Origin: CAYFZO01 sp965223735
GTDB taxonomy: Bacteria; Pseudomonadota; Gammaproteobacteria; Poriferisulfidales; Oxydemutatoraceae
DNA: 64,000 nt
Reading direction: 5' to 3'
NCBI GenBank assembly: GCA_965223735.1
Contig: OZ245010.1
Span: 1,240,001-1,304,000 of the forward strand
Below the pieces are notes generated by a model. It saw only the letters and a list, made by a program, of their open reading frames with translations, made no database searches and was not told the origin of the DNA. Shown one piece after another: positions 16,886-26,219 of the stretch (its first letter is position 1; the number at the start of each line of letters is the position of its first letter). Made by a program: the position numbers and the translations under genes.

Positions 16886-17656
16886 CTATTCACCGTAACG
16901 GTAATCAAACTGCTCGATGTCGTCTTGGTATTTCCCGGCAACCAGTTTTCGGGTCCGGTCGTCGTAGAACTCGGTGTAATGCCTTCCGCCTTCGCTCTTC
17001 ATCCGCACCGTATCGCACCACTTGAGAAAGCTTTGGTCCAGACCGATCCGCTCAATCACCTGCGCGAGATCGTCGGAGAAACGTTCAAAGCGTCCGACAA
17101 AATCGACTTGCCCGGCATCGAAAAAACATGACTGCGGCTTGAAATGCGGCTCACACAGATCGTCGGGCACACGGCACACGAAACGCACGAAGTCTGCAAA
17201 CGACATCGACATGAAACCAACGTACGGATAATACGCGGCGAAAAAATCCCGCTGGCCAACCACTTTATTGCAATAACACGAAACCAGGCGCGACCACGGA
17301 TTTCTGACAAACGCAAACTTGAAATAACCGTCGAGCTGCGGCGCCTGACGCCACGCCTGATAATGGCGCTGCGCCTGAAGGTGGACGTCTTCATCGCTAT
17401 CCGGCACGGGGTGGTTTTCGGCTGCGAGCATCAGCGACTTGACCGTCGTACAGCCGGTCTTTGGAATTGAGTAATAGATGAATTCGTGGCGCTCGCTTAT
17501 GAAGGGGTTATCGCAACCCATGGCGGGCAAACACCGCCGTATCCGGAACCCCCGGGCACAATGCAACGGCCCGTAATACAAACCACGGTACACGTTGACG
17601 GCCCGGCTCTTGAAGCGGCAATACACAGCGCACGACCCGCCTCGCCACGGCATCAT
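16886..17656 (-). CDS. Sulfotransferase family 2-like protein downstream of bioF
   Basis: Up to 256 residues. The PAPS 5'-phosphosulfate loop appears as YYSIPKTGCTTVKSLM and the 3'-phosphate site as FAFVRNPWSRLVSCY, the standard pair of carbohydrate sulfotransferases. ATG 17656 overlaps the bioF stop, but the first ~45 residues look unlike the family. Starting at ATG 17522 (MGCDNPFISERHEFIYYSIP) is a plausible alternative. It would transfer sulfate from PAPS to a glycan or lipid; the acceptor is unknown. Its place where bioH or bioC often stands suggests co-transcription, not necessarily a role in biotin synthesis. Confidence 0.82.
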   Translation of the reverse strand: MMPWRGGSCAVYCRFKSRAVNVYRGLYYGPLHCARGFRIRRCLPAMGCDNPFISERHEFIYYSIPKTGCTTVKSLMLAAENHPVPDSDEDVHLQAQRHYQAWRQAPQLDGYFKFAFVRNPWSRLVSCYCNKVVGQRDFFAAYYPYVGFMSMSFADFVRFVCRVPDDLCEPHFKPQSCFFDAGQVDFVGRFERFSDDLAQVIERIGLDQSFLKWCDTVRMKSEGGRHYTEFYDDRTRKLVAGKYQDDIEQFDYRYGE

Positions 17657-18915
17657 GCGCCCGGCGCTCCTGCCGCCTGCGCTGCCCGGAGCGCTTCGCC
17701 GCCGACGCCCGCACGGACGGGAACGCGCACGGCCAGAACATCGACCAGTCGCTCAATGTCATCCGCCTCGTGTGCAGCCGACAAAGTGATGCGTAGCCGC
17801 GACGTGCCCTGCGGCACCGTCGGCGGACGGATCGCCGTCACCTGCAAACCGTCCCCGAGCAGCGCCTCACTCAACACGAGCGCCGCCGCCGCGTCGCCGA
17901 TGATCAACGGCTGTATCGGCGTGTGCGACGCGACACAGCGCAGCCCCGCTTCACGCGCAAGGCACTGGAACAAGGCGACGTTGCGGTGCAACTTGTCTCT
18001 GCGCCAAGCCTCTTCCTCGATCAGGCGCAGGCTCTCAAGCGTCGCGCACGCGACGGCAGACGGCGGCGCGGTGGTGTAGATATAAGTCCGCGCCTCCTGG
18101 ATCAGCCATTCGATCAGCGCCTCGCTGCCCGCGACGAACGCGCCGAACGTGCCGCAAGCCTTGCCGAAAGTCGCCACGAGCACGGGCACGTCGCGCTGCG
18201 ACAACCCCTGTTGCTCGAGCGTCCCCGCGCCGCGCGCGCCCAGCACGCCGAAACCATGCGCGTCGTCGGCCAACAACGTCGCGTCGTGCGACGCGCAGAT
18301 CGCCGCGAGCTCGGCGAGCGGCGCCGTATCGCCGTCCATGCTGAATACAGCATCGGTGGCGACCAGGGCGCAGCGGTTGGCCCCGCCGCCGAGCATCCCT
18401 TCTAGCGCGGCGGCATCACCGTGCGCATAGCGCCTGAAACGTGCGCCGGAAAGCACGGCGGCGTCAATCAGCGAGGCATGATTGAGACGGTCCTCAAGCA
18501 CGCAGTGGAAAACGCCGGCGCCGGCAAGCGCGCGTACCGCGCCGAGGTTCGCCATGTAGCCGGTTGAAAACAACAGCGCTCTGTCGCGGCCGGTGAAATC
18601 AGCAAGCCGTTCCTCGAGTTCACGATGTGCGCGCGTATAGCCGTTGATCATGCACGAGGCGCCGGCACCGACGCCGAACTCAGCGGCGCCGCGACGAAAC
18701 GCATCAATCACGCGCGGGTGCGAGGCGAGTCCCAGATAATCATTGCTGCAGAACGACAGCACTTCGCGCCCGTCGATCACCCGCGCCGGCCGCACCATGC
18801 CTTCGCCGACGTTGCGGGTGCGGTAAAGCCCGTCGCGGCGCCTGCGCCCGAGACGCGCGCGGATCCTGCTTACGGGTGCCTCAGTTGGCACGTCCCGAAA
18901 CGCTCCCAATGCCAA
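17653..18915 (-). CDS. bioF: 8-amino-7-oxononanoate synthase
   Basis: A 420-residue PLP-dependent alpha-oxoamine synthase. It shows SFCSNDYLGLASHPRV, the aspartate motif ADDAHGFGVLGARGAG and the PLP lysine in LVATFGKACGTFGA. It condenses pimeloyl-ACP (or -CoA) with alanine in biotin synthesis. It overlaps bioB by 35 bp, so translation is coupled. The overlapping start is the first ATG giving the complete N-terminal domain. Confidence 0.95.
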   Translation of the reverse strand: MALGAFRDVPTEAPVSRIRARLGRRRRDGLYRTRNVGEGMVRPARVIDGREVLSFCSNDYLGLASHPRVIDAFRRGAAEFGVGAGASCMINGYTRAHRELEERLADFTGRDRALLFSTGYMANLGAVRALAGAGVFHCVLEDRLNHASLIDAAVLSGARFRRYAHGDAAALEGMLGGGANRCALVATDAVFSMDGDTAPLAELAAICASHDATLLADDAHGFGVLGARGAGTLEQQGLSQRDVPVLVATFGKACGTFGAFVAGSEALIEWLIQEARTYIYTTAPPSAVACATLESLRLIEEEAWRRDKLHRNVALFQCLAREAGLRCVASHTPIQPLIIGDAAAALVLSEALLGDGLQVTAIRPPTVPQGTSRLRITLSAAHEADDIERLVDVLAVRVPVRAGVGGEALRAAQAAGAPGA

Positions 18916-19894
18916 GCTCCATACCGAGGCGCGAGAAAAGTTCGCGGTCGTGGTGCGCCGAGGCGTTCGGCGTTGTCAACAATTTCTCACCGTAGAAAAT
19001 CGAGTTGGCGCCGGCGAAAAAGCACAATGCCTGCATCTCGTCGGACATCTCCTCGCGCCCCGCCGAAAGACGCACCCACGAACGCGGCATCAGGATGCGA
19101 GCGGCGGCGATCACGCGCACAAATTCAATCGGGTCAAAGTCGGGTGCGTCGTGAAGCGGTGTCCCCTCGACCCTGACCAGCATATTGATCGGCACCGATT
19201 CGGGGTGCTCGGGCTGGTTCGCCAGCTGCTCCAGCAGTCCGGCGCGATCGTCGCGCGACTCGCCCATGCCGAGGATGCCGCCCGCGCACACCTTGATGCC
19301 CGCCCGTCGCACGTGCTGCAACGTGTCCAGCCGATCCTGATATACGCGGGTGGTGATCACCGCCCCGTAAAACTCAGGAGAGGTATCAAGGTTGTGATTG
19401 TAGTAATCGAGCCCGGCCGCTTTCAGGCGTTGCGCCTGTTGCGCGTCGAGCATACCCAGCGTCGCACAGGTCTCGAGACCGAGCGCTTTGACCGCGCACA
19501 CCATCTCCGACACGCGTTCGAGGTTTTCGTCGCTGGGCCGGCGCCACGCCGCACCCATGCAGAAACGCTCCGCGCCTTCGCGCTTCGCGCGCGCCGCCGC
19601 CGCTGTCACCTCCCCAACCGACATCAAGCGCTCCTTGCCGAGCCCGGTGTTGTAGTGCGCACTCTGCGGGCAATAAGCGCAGTCCTCGGGACACGCGCCG
19701 GTCTTGATCGACAGCAAAGTGCTGACCTGCACCCGCAGGGGGTCGTGAAAACGGCGGTGGGCCGCGTGTGCGCGATACAGGAGTTCATTGAACGGCAACG
19801 CAAGCAGGGCGAGCACTTCACGCCGACTCCAGTCGTGACGGATCGTCGCATCGTCGCCGGATTGCGCGGGGGACTGTTTCGGGAAGGATCTCAT
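18881..19894 (-). CDS. bioB: Biotin synthase
   Basis: A 337-residue radical SAM enzyme. It has the cluster motif GACPEDCAYCPQSAHYNTG (CxxxCxxC), the ATLGMLDAQQAQRL region, and HNLDTSPEFYG of BioB. It inserts sulfur into dethiobiotin. It is first in a bioB-bioF-sulfotransferase run and divergent from comF, with only about 50 bp between them, so the two promoters must overlap. Confidence 0.97.
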   Translation of the reverse strand: MRSFPKQSPAQSGDDATIRHDWSRREVLALLALPFNELLYRAHAAHRRFHDPLRVQVSTLLSIKTGACPEDCAYCPQSAHYNTGLGKERLMSVGEVTAAAARAKREGAERFCMGAAWRRPSDENLERVSEMVCAVKALGLETCATLGMLDAQQAQRLKAAGLDYYNHNLDTSPEFYGAVITTRVYQDRLDTLQHVRRAGIKVCAGGILGMGESRDDRAGLLEQLANQPEHPESVPINMLVRVEGTPLHDAPDFDPIEFVRVIAAARILMPRSWVRLSAGREEMSDEMQALCFFAGANSIFYGEKLLTTPNASAHHDRELFSRLGMELGIGSVSGRAN

Positions 19895-19945
19895 CGGACG
19901 CCGCTTGACATAACAAGGGTTGCAGTGTCGTAGAGAGTGGCGGGC

Positions 19946-20680
19946 ATGTCAAATTGGGACACAATATCTGTAACGGACTCGTTGATCGCGTGGCTGTTTT
20001 CGCCGTCGTGTCCCGCGTGTCTCGGCAGGGGGGAACCCGACACCGATTTCTGCCGGGCGTGCTTTGCGGAACTGCCCCCGGCGGAACCCGGCTGTGCTGT
20101 GTGCGCGGCGGCGATACCCGGTGATACGGCGCCCAGTACAGTCTGCGGGCGGTGCCTCGCGCAACCGCCGGCTTTCGAGCGCACATTCGCCGCGTTTCCT
20201 TATGCGCCGCCGATAGACGCGCTGATCCGCGACCTTAAATTCAGCAAACACCTGCATTGCGCGCGTCCGCTCGGCGCGCTGCTTGCAGCCCGCCTGACGT
20301 CGAAGGGTATGGTGTCGGCAGATGCGCCGTTGCCGGACTGCCTTGTACCGGTGCCCCTGCACCCCATCCGTCTGCGTCGGCGGGGTTTCAACCAGTCGGT
20401 TGAGATCGCGCGAGTCCTGTCGCGTCGCGTGAAGGTCCCGGTGGACGCACATTGCCTGCAAAGAATTCGCGCGGGCGTGCCGCAAACGGCGTTGCCCGCG
20501 AAACAACGTCTTCAAAATCCGAAAGGCGCTTTTGCGGCACGCCGCGCGCCGCGAGGGCATTCCGTGGTGATCGTCGATGACGTGATGACAACCGGGGCGA
20601 CCGTCAATGAAGTGGCGCGCGTTCTACGCGCCGCGGGAGCGACGCGGGTGGAGGCGTGGATCGTGGCGAGAACCGGGTGA
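19946..20680 (+). CDS. comF: ComF-family phosphoribosyltransferase-like protein
   Basis: About 244 residues. An N-terminal double zinc ribbon contains cysteine pairs CPACLGRG, FCRACF, GCAVCAA and CGRC. The C-terminal type I phosphoribosyltransferase fold carries VVIVDDVMTTGATVNEV. The family is linked to DNA uptake in competent bacteria and to nucleotide-related functions, but the reaction is unknown. ATG 19946 has GAGAG upstream; a GTG at 19937 is possible. The bioB/comF divergence is usual in gammaproteobacteria. Confidence 0.92.
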   Translation: MSNWDTISVTDSLIAWLFSPSCPACLGRGEPDTDFCRACFAELPPAEPGCAVCAAAIPGDTAPSTVCGRCLAQPPAFERTFAAFPYAPPIDALIRDLKFSKHLHCARPLGALLAARLTSKGMVSADAPLPDCLVPVPLHPIRLRRRGFNQSVEIARVLSRRVKVPVDAHCLQRIRAGVPQTALPAKQRLQNPKGAFAARRAPRGHSVVIVDDVMTTGATVNEVARVLRAAGATRVEAWIVARTG

Positions 20681-21139
20681 AGAGCTGGCGGCGGTCTGGG
20701 CGGCTGTGGCGCGGCGGGCAGAATGCGCCGTGCGCAAGCGTATGAAAGGCTGACAGCGGAACGAGTGGCCGACGCTGATCATCGCGGGTTTTACGGGTTT
20801 GGCCGTGGGACGTAATTCAGTCGCGCCGTCAGGGCGCTCTGCGACCCTGTAGATAATGCTCTACGCCCACGACCATTTGATGATGCTGTGTCAAGTTCTG
20901 TCGAGCCATCAGGGATGAACTCATGTCAACTATGGCAAGCACATTTTTAATGGAACATTCAGGCAATATGGGCGGCACATCCACGCAATGCATCGGCAGG
21001 ATACCGGGGACGGTTTTTGTACGAAATGGGTTGACTCCTCAGATAGTTCGGTCCCAATCGACAACCGTTTCACAAGGCGGCTGTTTCTTGCTGATATAAT
21101 TGGAAAGTGCACTTATCTACCCGGCACGATCTGATGCCT
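20681..21139. other. Gene-free stretch before the dual-OB/DUF488 cassette
   Basis: No coding region can be supported here. A TATAAT hexamer at 21095-21100 could be the -10 box of the following cassette, but I see no good -35 at 16-18 bp. Confidence 0.4.
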
Positions 21140-21812
21140 ATGACAAAGAGAATTGTCTGCCTGGCGAACTCAAGAAAATTACATGGCAGGTGCATTGCTG
21201 GACGGGAGCTTGTTGCCGACCGTCCAGCGGATTGGATCCGACCAGTAAGCGACCGGGAAAATCAAGAGGTTTCGGAGCACGAACGCCAGTATGAGGACGA
21301 GCGATCCCATGCTTCTGGATATTCTGGATATTCCGTTGCTGAAGCATTGCCCCAGGGATCACCAGCAGGAGAACTGGCTGCTTGATCCTGAATTTTATTG
21401 GGGAAAAGTTGGCAGATTATCGCGGGAGGATATGGAACCTTTTTCTGAGCCGGAAGGAGACTTGTGGCAAAACGGATTTGATACATCAAACGGTACGAAC
21501 GATCGGATACCTCTACCTCAGGCAGAGAGGGAAACGAGTTCACTCAGGTTGATTCGCGTTGATAAGGTTAGCCTGCGCGTTTTTACCCCCGGCCAAGCTT
21601 TCGGCAACTCGAAGAGACGCGTACAAGCAAGATTCCGTTTCAGCGGTAACGATTATGCCTTGTGGGTTACCGCACCCGATATTGAGCGGTATTACCTTGC
21701 ACGCGAAAACGGTTTCTACGACCTTGACGAATGCTATCTAACCGTCAACCTCGGTGAACCGTTCAAAGATCACTGCCACAAGCTGGTTGCTGCAGTTATG
21801 AAGAGACCATGA
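21140..21812 (+). pseudogene. Dual OB-containing domain protein, frameshifted
   Basis: The first frame starts MTKRIVCLANSRKLHGRCIAG and reads WIRPVSDRENQEVSEHERQYED up to about 21296. The homology continues in the next frame: SDPMLLDILDIPLLK, HQQENWLLDPEFYW, FGNSKRRVQARFRFSG, LTVNLGEPF. Skipping one base (or restoring two) near GACGAGCGAT rejoins the halves. This resembles the dual-OB (DuOB) family found next to DUF488 genes in varied bacteria; I base that on recall. The stop overlaps the next ATG (ATGA). Function unknown, possibly nucleic-acid binding. Confidence 0.72.
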
Positions 21813-22450
21813 TGATTAAACCCATGAAAGAACCGACAATTTACACCATAGGCCACTCGACGCACGAGATTGGAGATTGCATTTCGCTTTTAAAACGACA
21901 CCGAATAGATACGGTTATGGATGTTAGATCAGTGCCGTATAGTCGTCGGCAGCCGCAATTCAATCGCAAAAATCTGATTGACTCGCTTAGGACGCACGAC
22001 ATCGCGTATGTTTTTCTCGGCAAGGAACTTGGAGCACGAAGCGATGATCCGGAATGTTATGAGAATGGCAGGGTGAAGTACCACTTGCTTGCCAGAACCC
22101 TGCTGTTCAGGAAAGGAATAGAGTGGATCCGCAACAACAGCAAACACAGGAATATTGCCTTGATGTGTACAGAGAAAGACCCGCTTGACTGCCACAGAGC
22201 CATTCTTGTTGCGCGTGAGTTGGCAGGAGAAGGATCAGATGTCGCACACATTCTGGCGGATGGACGGGTGGAATCGCACGGGGTGGCAATGAAACGCTTA
22301 TTAGAGCTAGAGCAGCTGGGGGGAAACAGCCAGAAGGATATGTTCCTCACCGAAGAGCAGTTGATGGATGAAGCATACGCCGCCCGGGAACGGCACATTG
22401 CTTATTTCGATAAAGAGGCTGTTCGTGAAGCGCAGAAAGTTCAGCCATGA
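21809..22450 (+). CDS. DUF488 family protein
   Basis: An intact 213-residue protein. DUF488 landmarks are IYTIGHSTHEIGDCISLLKR, the DVRSVPYSRRQPQFNR motif and the cysteine/histidine motif LMCTEKDPLDCHR. The family has no settled biochemical role. ATGA overlaps on both sides tie it into a three-gene operon with the dual-OB gene and a second DUF488 gene. It is the only intact member of the cassette. A start at 21824 (MKEPTIYTIGHST) is an alternative. Confidence 0.88.
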   Translation: MMIKPMKEPTIYTIGHSTHEIGDCISLLKRHRIDTVMDVRSVPYSRRQPQFNRKNLIDSLRTHDIAYVFLGKELGARSDDPECYENGRVKYHLLARTLLFRKGIEWIRNNSKHRNIALMCTEKDPLDCHRAILVARELAGEGSDVAHILADGRVESHGVAMKRLLELEQLGGNSQKDMFLTEEQLMDEAYAARERHIAYFDKEAVREAQKVQP

Positions 22451-22892
22451 GGATCCTTACAATTGGTTTTACGAAAAAAAGCGCACAACGCTTTTTTGAG
22501 ACACTGCATGAAGCGGGCGCCAGCCGACTAGTGGATGTGCGGTTGAACAACGCCTCCCAGCTGGCGGGGTTTGCGAAGAAAAATGATCTCGCGTACTTTC
22601 TGGATCGTCTCTGCTCCATGGATTATGTACACCTACCGATTCTTGCTCCGACAAAAGAAATGCTCGATGCGTACAAAAAAAGCGCATAAGCTGGAAAGAC
22701 TATGAGCGTCGCTTTATTGACCTGATGGCGGAACGCCAAATCGAAGACAAGGTTAATCCGAAAACCCTTGAAGATGCGTGCTTGCTGTGTAGCGAGGACA
22801 AACCCCATTACTGCCACAGACGTCTTGTGGCGGAGTATTTGAAGAAACGGTGGGGTAACGTCAAAATAGAACACTTAGGACACAGTCCTTAG
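22447..22892 (+). pseudogene. Second DUF488 family gene, frameshifted at an A7 run
   Basis: The frame starts MRILTIGFTKKSAQRFFETL and has VDVRLNNASQLAGFAKK, then stops at 22689. The homology resumes one frame over as KRISWKDYERRFIDLM, with the conserved CSEDKPHYCHRRLVAEYL, ending at TAG 22890-22892. The break is at seven A (22675-22681); eight A would give one continuous protein of about 148 residues. This is either a decayed gene or a slippage-switchable one. It overlaps the upstream DUF488 stop (ATGA). Confidence 0.78.
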
Positions 22893-22995
22893 CCATTCGT
22901 GCACCGTCGGCACCGGGATGTCAGTCGGCGAATCGGTAAGCCGCATAATGCGTTCAGCCGAGCCCGGCAAAACTTTTTCATATTGATCATGGGGT

Positions 22996-23865
22996 TCAAG
23001 ACAGCAGATCAACAAACAGCCCGGCGAACACGGCAAACCCGAGCCATGCGTTGTTCGCAAAGGCGCGCAGGCAATCCGCCGGGCGGCGTTGGTGGATCAG
23101 TCGCTGCTGATAAACCGCAAGCACCGCGGCAACGGTCACACCCATGTAAAACCACGTGCCCGCGCCATACATCCGGGCGACGATGACCAGCAACAGCAAC
23201 GTCAGCACCTGGAACAGGCCGATCAGCGCACGGTCGTGACGCCCGAACAGGATGGCGCTGGATTTGATCCCGGCCCGCAGATCATCGTCCCTGTCGGCCA
23301 ACGCATACATCGTGTCGTAAGCCACCGACCAGCACACGTTGGCAAGATACAAAAGCCATGCCGAGAGGGCGGGAAGATCACCGGTCTGTGCAGTCCAGGC
23401 CATCGGGATCGCCCAGCCGAAAGCCACGCCGAGATGCACCTGCGGCAACTGGTGCACCCGTTTCATAAAGGGATAGGTCGCCGCCAGCGCCAGTGCGCCC
23501 AAAGACATCAGGACCGTCAGCCAGTTGGTCAGCAGCACGCACAGGAAGGCAAGCAGCACCAACACGCCGGCCAGCGTCAGCGCCTCGATCGGCGTCACCA
23601 GTCCCGAAGCAAGCGGCCGCTCCCGCGTGCGCTTGACCTGCGCGTCGAGATCGCGGTCGGCGTAGTCGTTTATCACGCAACCGGCAGAACGCATCAGCAC
23701 GACGCCGAGAACAAACACGATGAACACCGTCTGCGATGGGCGTCCGCCGCTCGCAAACCACAAAGACCACAGCGTCGGCCACAGCAGCAGGTAAATGCCC
23801 ACCGGCCGATTGAGGCGCATCAGCAAACCGTAAGCGCGAAGGCGATCGAGTATCAATTCCCGCAT
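22996..23865 (-). CDS. ubiA: 4-hydroxybenzoate polyprenyltransferase
   Basis: A 289-residue membrane protein with about eight or nine transmembrane helices. The two aspartate-rich prenyl-diphosphate motifs are NDYADRDLDAQVKRTRERP and YDTMYALADRDDDL. It attaches the isoprenoid tail to 4-hydroxybenzoate in ubiquinone synthesis at the inner membrane. Length is typical. ubiC, its frequent neighbour, is not seen here. Confidence 0.96.
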   Translation of the reverse strand: MRELILDRLRAYGLLMRLNRPVGIYLLLWPTLWSLWFASGGRPSQTVFIVFVLGVVLMRSAGCVINDYADRDLDAQVKRTRERPLASGLVTPIEALTLAGVLVLLAFLCVLLTNWLTVLMSLGALALAATYPFMKRVHQLPQVHLGVAFGWAIPMAWTAQTGDLPALSAWLLYLANVCWSVAYDTMYALADRDDDLRAGIKSSAILFGRHDRALIGLFQVLTLLLLVIVARMYGAGTWFYMGVTVAAVLAVYQQRLIHQRRPADCLRAFANNAWLGFAVFAGLFVDLLS

Positions 23866-23944
23866 GGCAATCAGAATTGTAATGTGCCGGCGTCGAGGCG
23901 GATACCGGGCCCACCTGATCGGTGCGCTAAAATTGCCCGCCTAC

Positions 23945-24472
23945 ATGAGCATACGCAGCTACCAAGGCAAAACGCCGCAAGTTCACGCCTCGGCGTTCGT
24001 GGATGACACCGCGTTGCTGATCGGCGACGTCGCCGTCGGCGCCGACTCCTCGGTGTGGCCGATGTGCGCGATACGCGGCGACTTGATGCCGATCCGCATC
24101 GGCGAACGCACCAACATTCAGGACGGCGCGGTGTTGCACGTGACGGCCGACAGCCGCTTCGCACCCGGCGGTTTCGCGCTTGAGATAGGCGACGACATCA
24201 CCGTCGGCCACGGCGCAATACTCCATGCGTGCACGTTGGAAAACACCTGCCTGATCGGAATGCGCGCGACGGTGCTCGACGGCGCTGTCGTTTCAAAGCA
24301 CGTGATCGTCGGCGCGAACAGCCTGGTGCCGCCCGGCAGGCATCTCGAAAGCGGGTTCCTGTGGCTGGGTTCCCCGGTCAAAAAAGCACGCCCGCTGAAC
24401 GACGAGGAACTCGAGTTCCTGGCGTTTTCCGCGGCACACTATGTCGAGTTGAAAAACAGGCACCGGAAATAG
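23945..24472 (+). CDS. Gamma-carbonic-anhydrase family hexapeptide-repeat protein
   Basis: A 175-residue left-handed beta-helix protein of the YrdA/CaiE-like gamma-CA group. Putative zinc-ligand histidines occur in GAVLHVTADS and TVGHGAILHACTL. It has the conserved RGDLMPIRIGERTNIQDG and LWLGSPVKKARPL. Some family members have carbonic anhydrase activity; others have unknown roles. ATG 23945 is the family-like start; the frame is open further upstream. It is divergent from ubiA with about 80 bp between them and convergent with glnA. Confidence 0.9.
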   Translation: MSIRSYQGKTPQVHASAFVDDTALLIGDVAVGADSSVWPMCAIRGDLMPIRIGERTNIQDGAVLHVTADSRFAPGGFALEIGDDITVGHGAILHACTLENTCLIGMRATVLDGAVVSKHVIVGANSLVPPGRHLESGFLWLGSPVKKARPLNDEELEFLAFSAAHYVELKNRHRK

Positions 24473-24535
24473 CGCACATCACCGTTGTGGATCAGCGGTG
24501 TCCCGGGCGAATTTGCCGGCGGGGCAATGTGCTGC

Positions 24536-24560
24536 GCGGGCGGGCGCAGGGGCCGCCCGC
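24536..24560. terminator. GC-rich hairpin between convergent genes
   Basis: GCGGGCGG (24536-24543) pairs perfectly with CCGCCCGC (24553-24560) over a 9-base loop, between the convergent gamma-CA gene and glnA. There is no T run, so termination strength is uncertain. Confidence 0.4.
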
Positions 24561-24575
24561 AACGCCCAATGATCC

Positions 24576-25985
24576 TCAGCAGCTGTAGTACATATCGAAC
24601 TCAGCGGGATGTGTCGCCGAGCGCAACCTCGTCACTTCTTCCATCTTGAGTTCGATATAGCCGTCGATCATATCGTCGCTGAACACGCCTCCCTCGGTCA
24701 GGAATCCGCGATCCGCCTGAAGCGCGTCGAGCGCCAGATGTAACGCGGCACAGACCGTCGGGATTTCCTTTTCTTCCGCCGCCGTCAGCGCGTAGAGATC
24801 CTTATCCACCGGATCGCCCGGGTGGATGCGGTTCTTGATCCCGTCAAGACCCGCCAGCAACATGGCCGCGAAAGTCAGGTAAGGATTGCCTGCTGAATCG
24901 CCGAAGCGCACTTCAGCGCGGCAGCCTTCCGGCGAAGGCACCAGCGGAATACGCACCGCCGCCGAACGGTTGCGCGCCGAATACACGAGCAACACCGGCG
25001 CTTCAAAACCCGGCACCAGCCGCTTGTAGCTGTTGGTCGTCGCATTGGTAAACGCATTGAGAGCACAGGCGTGCTTCAGGATGCCGCCGATATAAAACAG
25101 CGCGGTTTCAGACAGGCCGGCATAGCCGTCGCCCGAAAACAGGTTCTGCCCGTCCTTCATCAGCGACTGGTGGACGTGCATCCCGCTGCCGTTGTCGCTG
25201 ACCAGCGGCTTGGGCATGAACGTCGCGGTCTTGCCGTAATTGTGGGCGACATTGAGCACCACGTATTTCAGGATCTGGTTCATGTCGGCGCGCCTGACCA
25301 GCGTGTCAAAACGGGTGCCGATCTCGCACTGCCCGGCGGTGCCGACCTCGTGGTGGTGCACCTCGACCTTCACGCCCATGTCCTCGAGTGTGGAGCAGAC
25401 TGACGAGCGCACTTCCTGCAGGGAGTCAACCGGCGGCACCGGGAAGTAGCCGCTCTTGACCGCAGGCCGGTGGCCGATGTTGCCGTCCTCGAACGACTTT
25501 GCCGAACTCCACGCGCCTTCTTCCGAATCCACTTCGTAAAATGCGCCGCTGATGCTGTCGCCCCAGCGCACGTCGTCAAAAATGAAAAACTCGGGTTCGG
25601 GGCCAAAATAAGCGGCGTCGGCAATGCCCGACGCCTTCAGATATTCCTCGGCCCGACGCGCGACGCAACGCGGGTCTCTGTCATAACCCTCCATCGTGGT
25701 CGGCTCGAGCACGTCGCAGCGCAGCAGTAGCGTCGCGTCCGAAAAAAACGGATCCATGACGGCGGTGGCAGTATCGGGCATCAGCAGCATGTCGGATTGA
25801 TCAATGCTCTTCCACCCCGCGATGGACGAGCCGTCAAACATCTTGCCGTTTTCAAAAAAAGACGCATCAACCACATCCGCCGGCACGGTCACGTGTTGTT
25901 CCTTGCCACGGGTATCGGTGAATCTCAGGTCTATGTATTTGACATCTTGGTCGCTGATCATTTTCAGCATATCTTGAGCAGACAT
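24576..25985 (-). CDS. glnA: Type I glutamine synthetase
   Basis: A 469-residue GlnA beginning MSAQDMLKMISDQDVKYIDL. It has DGSSIAGWKSIDQSDM, the GPEPEFFIFD metal site, NGSGMHVHQSL, NRSAAVRIP and the adenylylation-site tyrosine in VDKDLYALTAAEEKEIP. It condenses ammonia with glutamate and is probably controlled by GlnE/GlnB. ATG 25985 is chosen over ATG 26069, which would add an unrelated 28-residue extension. The C-terminus EFDMYYSC is slightly unusual (often EFEMYYSV). Confidence 0.97.
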   Translation of the reverse strand: MSAQDMLKMISDQDVKYIDLRFTDTRGKEQHVTVPADVVDASFFENGKMFDGSSIAGWKSIDQSDMLLMPDTATAVMDPFFSDATLLLRCDVLEPTTMEGYDRDPRCVARRAEEYLKASGIADAAYFGPEPEFFIFDDVRWGDSISGAFYEVDSEEGAWSSAKSFEDGNIGHRPAVKSGYFPVPPVDSLQEVRSSVCSTLEDMGVKVEVHHHEVGTAGQCEIGTRFDTLVRRADMNQILKYVVLNVAHNYGKTATFMPKPLVSDNGSGMHVHQSLMKDGQNLFSGDGYAGLSETALFYIGGILKHACALNAFTNATTNSYKRLVPGFEAPVLLVYSARNRSAAVRIPLVPSPEGCRAEVRFGDSAGNPYLTFAAMLLAGLDGIKNRIHPGDPVDKDLYALTAAEEKEIPTVCAALHLALDALQADRGFLTEGGVFSDDMIDGYIELKMEEVTRLRSATHPAEFDMYYSC

Positions 25986-26219
25986 TTCGAGTACTCCAAA
26001 AAAATCATTGGTTTGTGAATTGGTGGCCGGCCTATTAACTGGCCTGTTTACCTGCCGGCCCTTCATCAAGCAGGTGAGGCCGCGTATTTTGCCCTAATCC
26101 GCCGTCTGATGCACCTGCTCGTACGAGCCCCCCCATATTGGGACAAACAGGGCAGATGTTCAGCAAGCGTATGGCAGGAGGTCAGGTTGTCGAGTCCCCG
26201 GTGGGTCGCCGGTTATTGT

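Noticed and set aside
22875..23060. Minus-strand stretch reading HDQYEKVLPGSAERIMRL
   Set aside because: It faintly resembles the start of DUF2335 proteins, but it overlaps the tail of the DUF488 gene, has no clear start and is too short to support.
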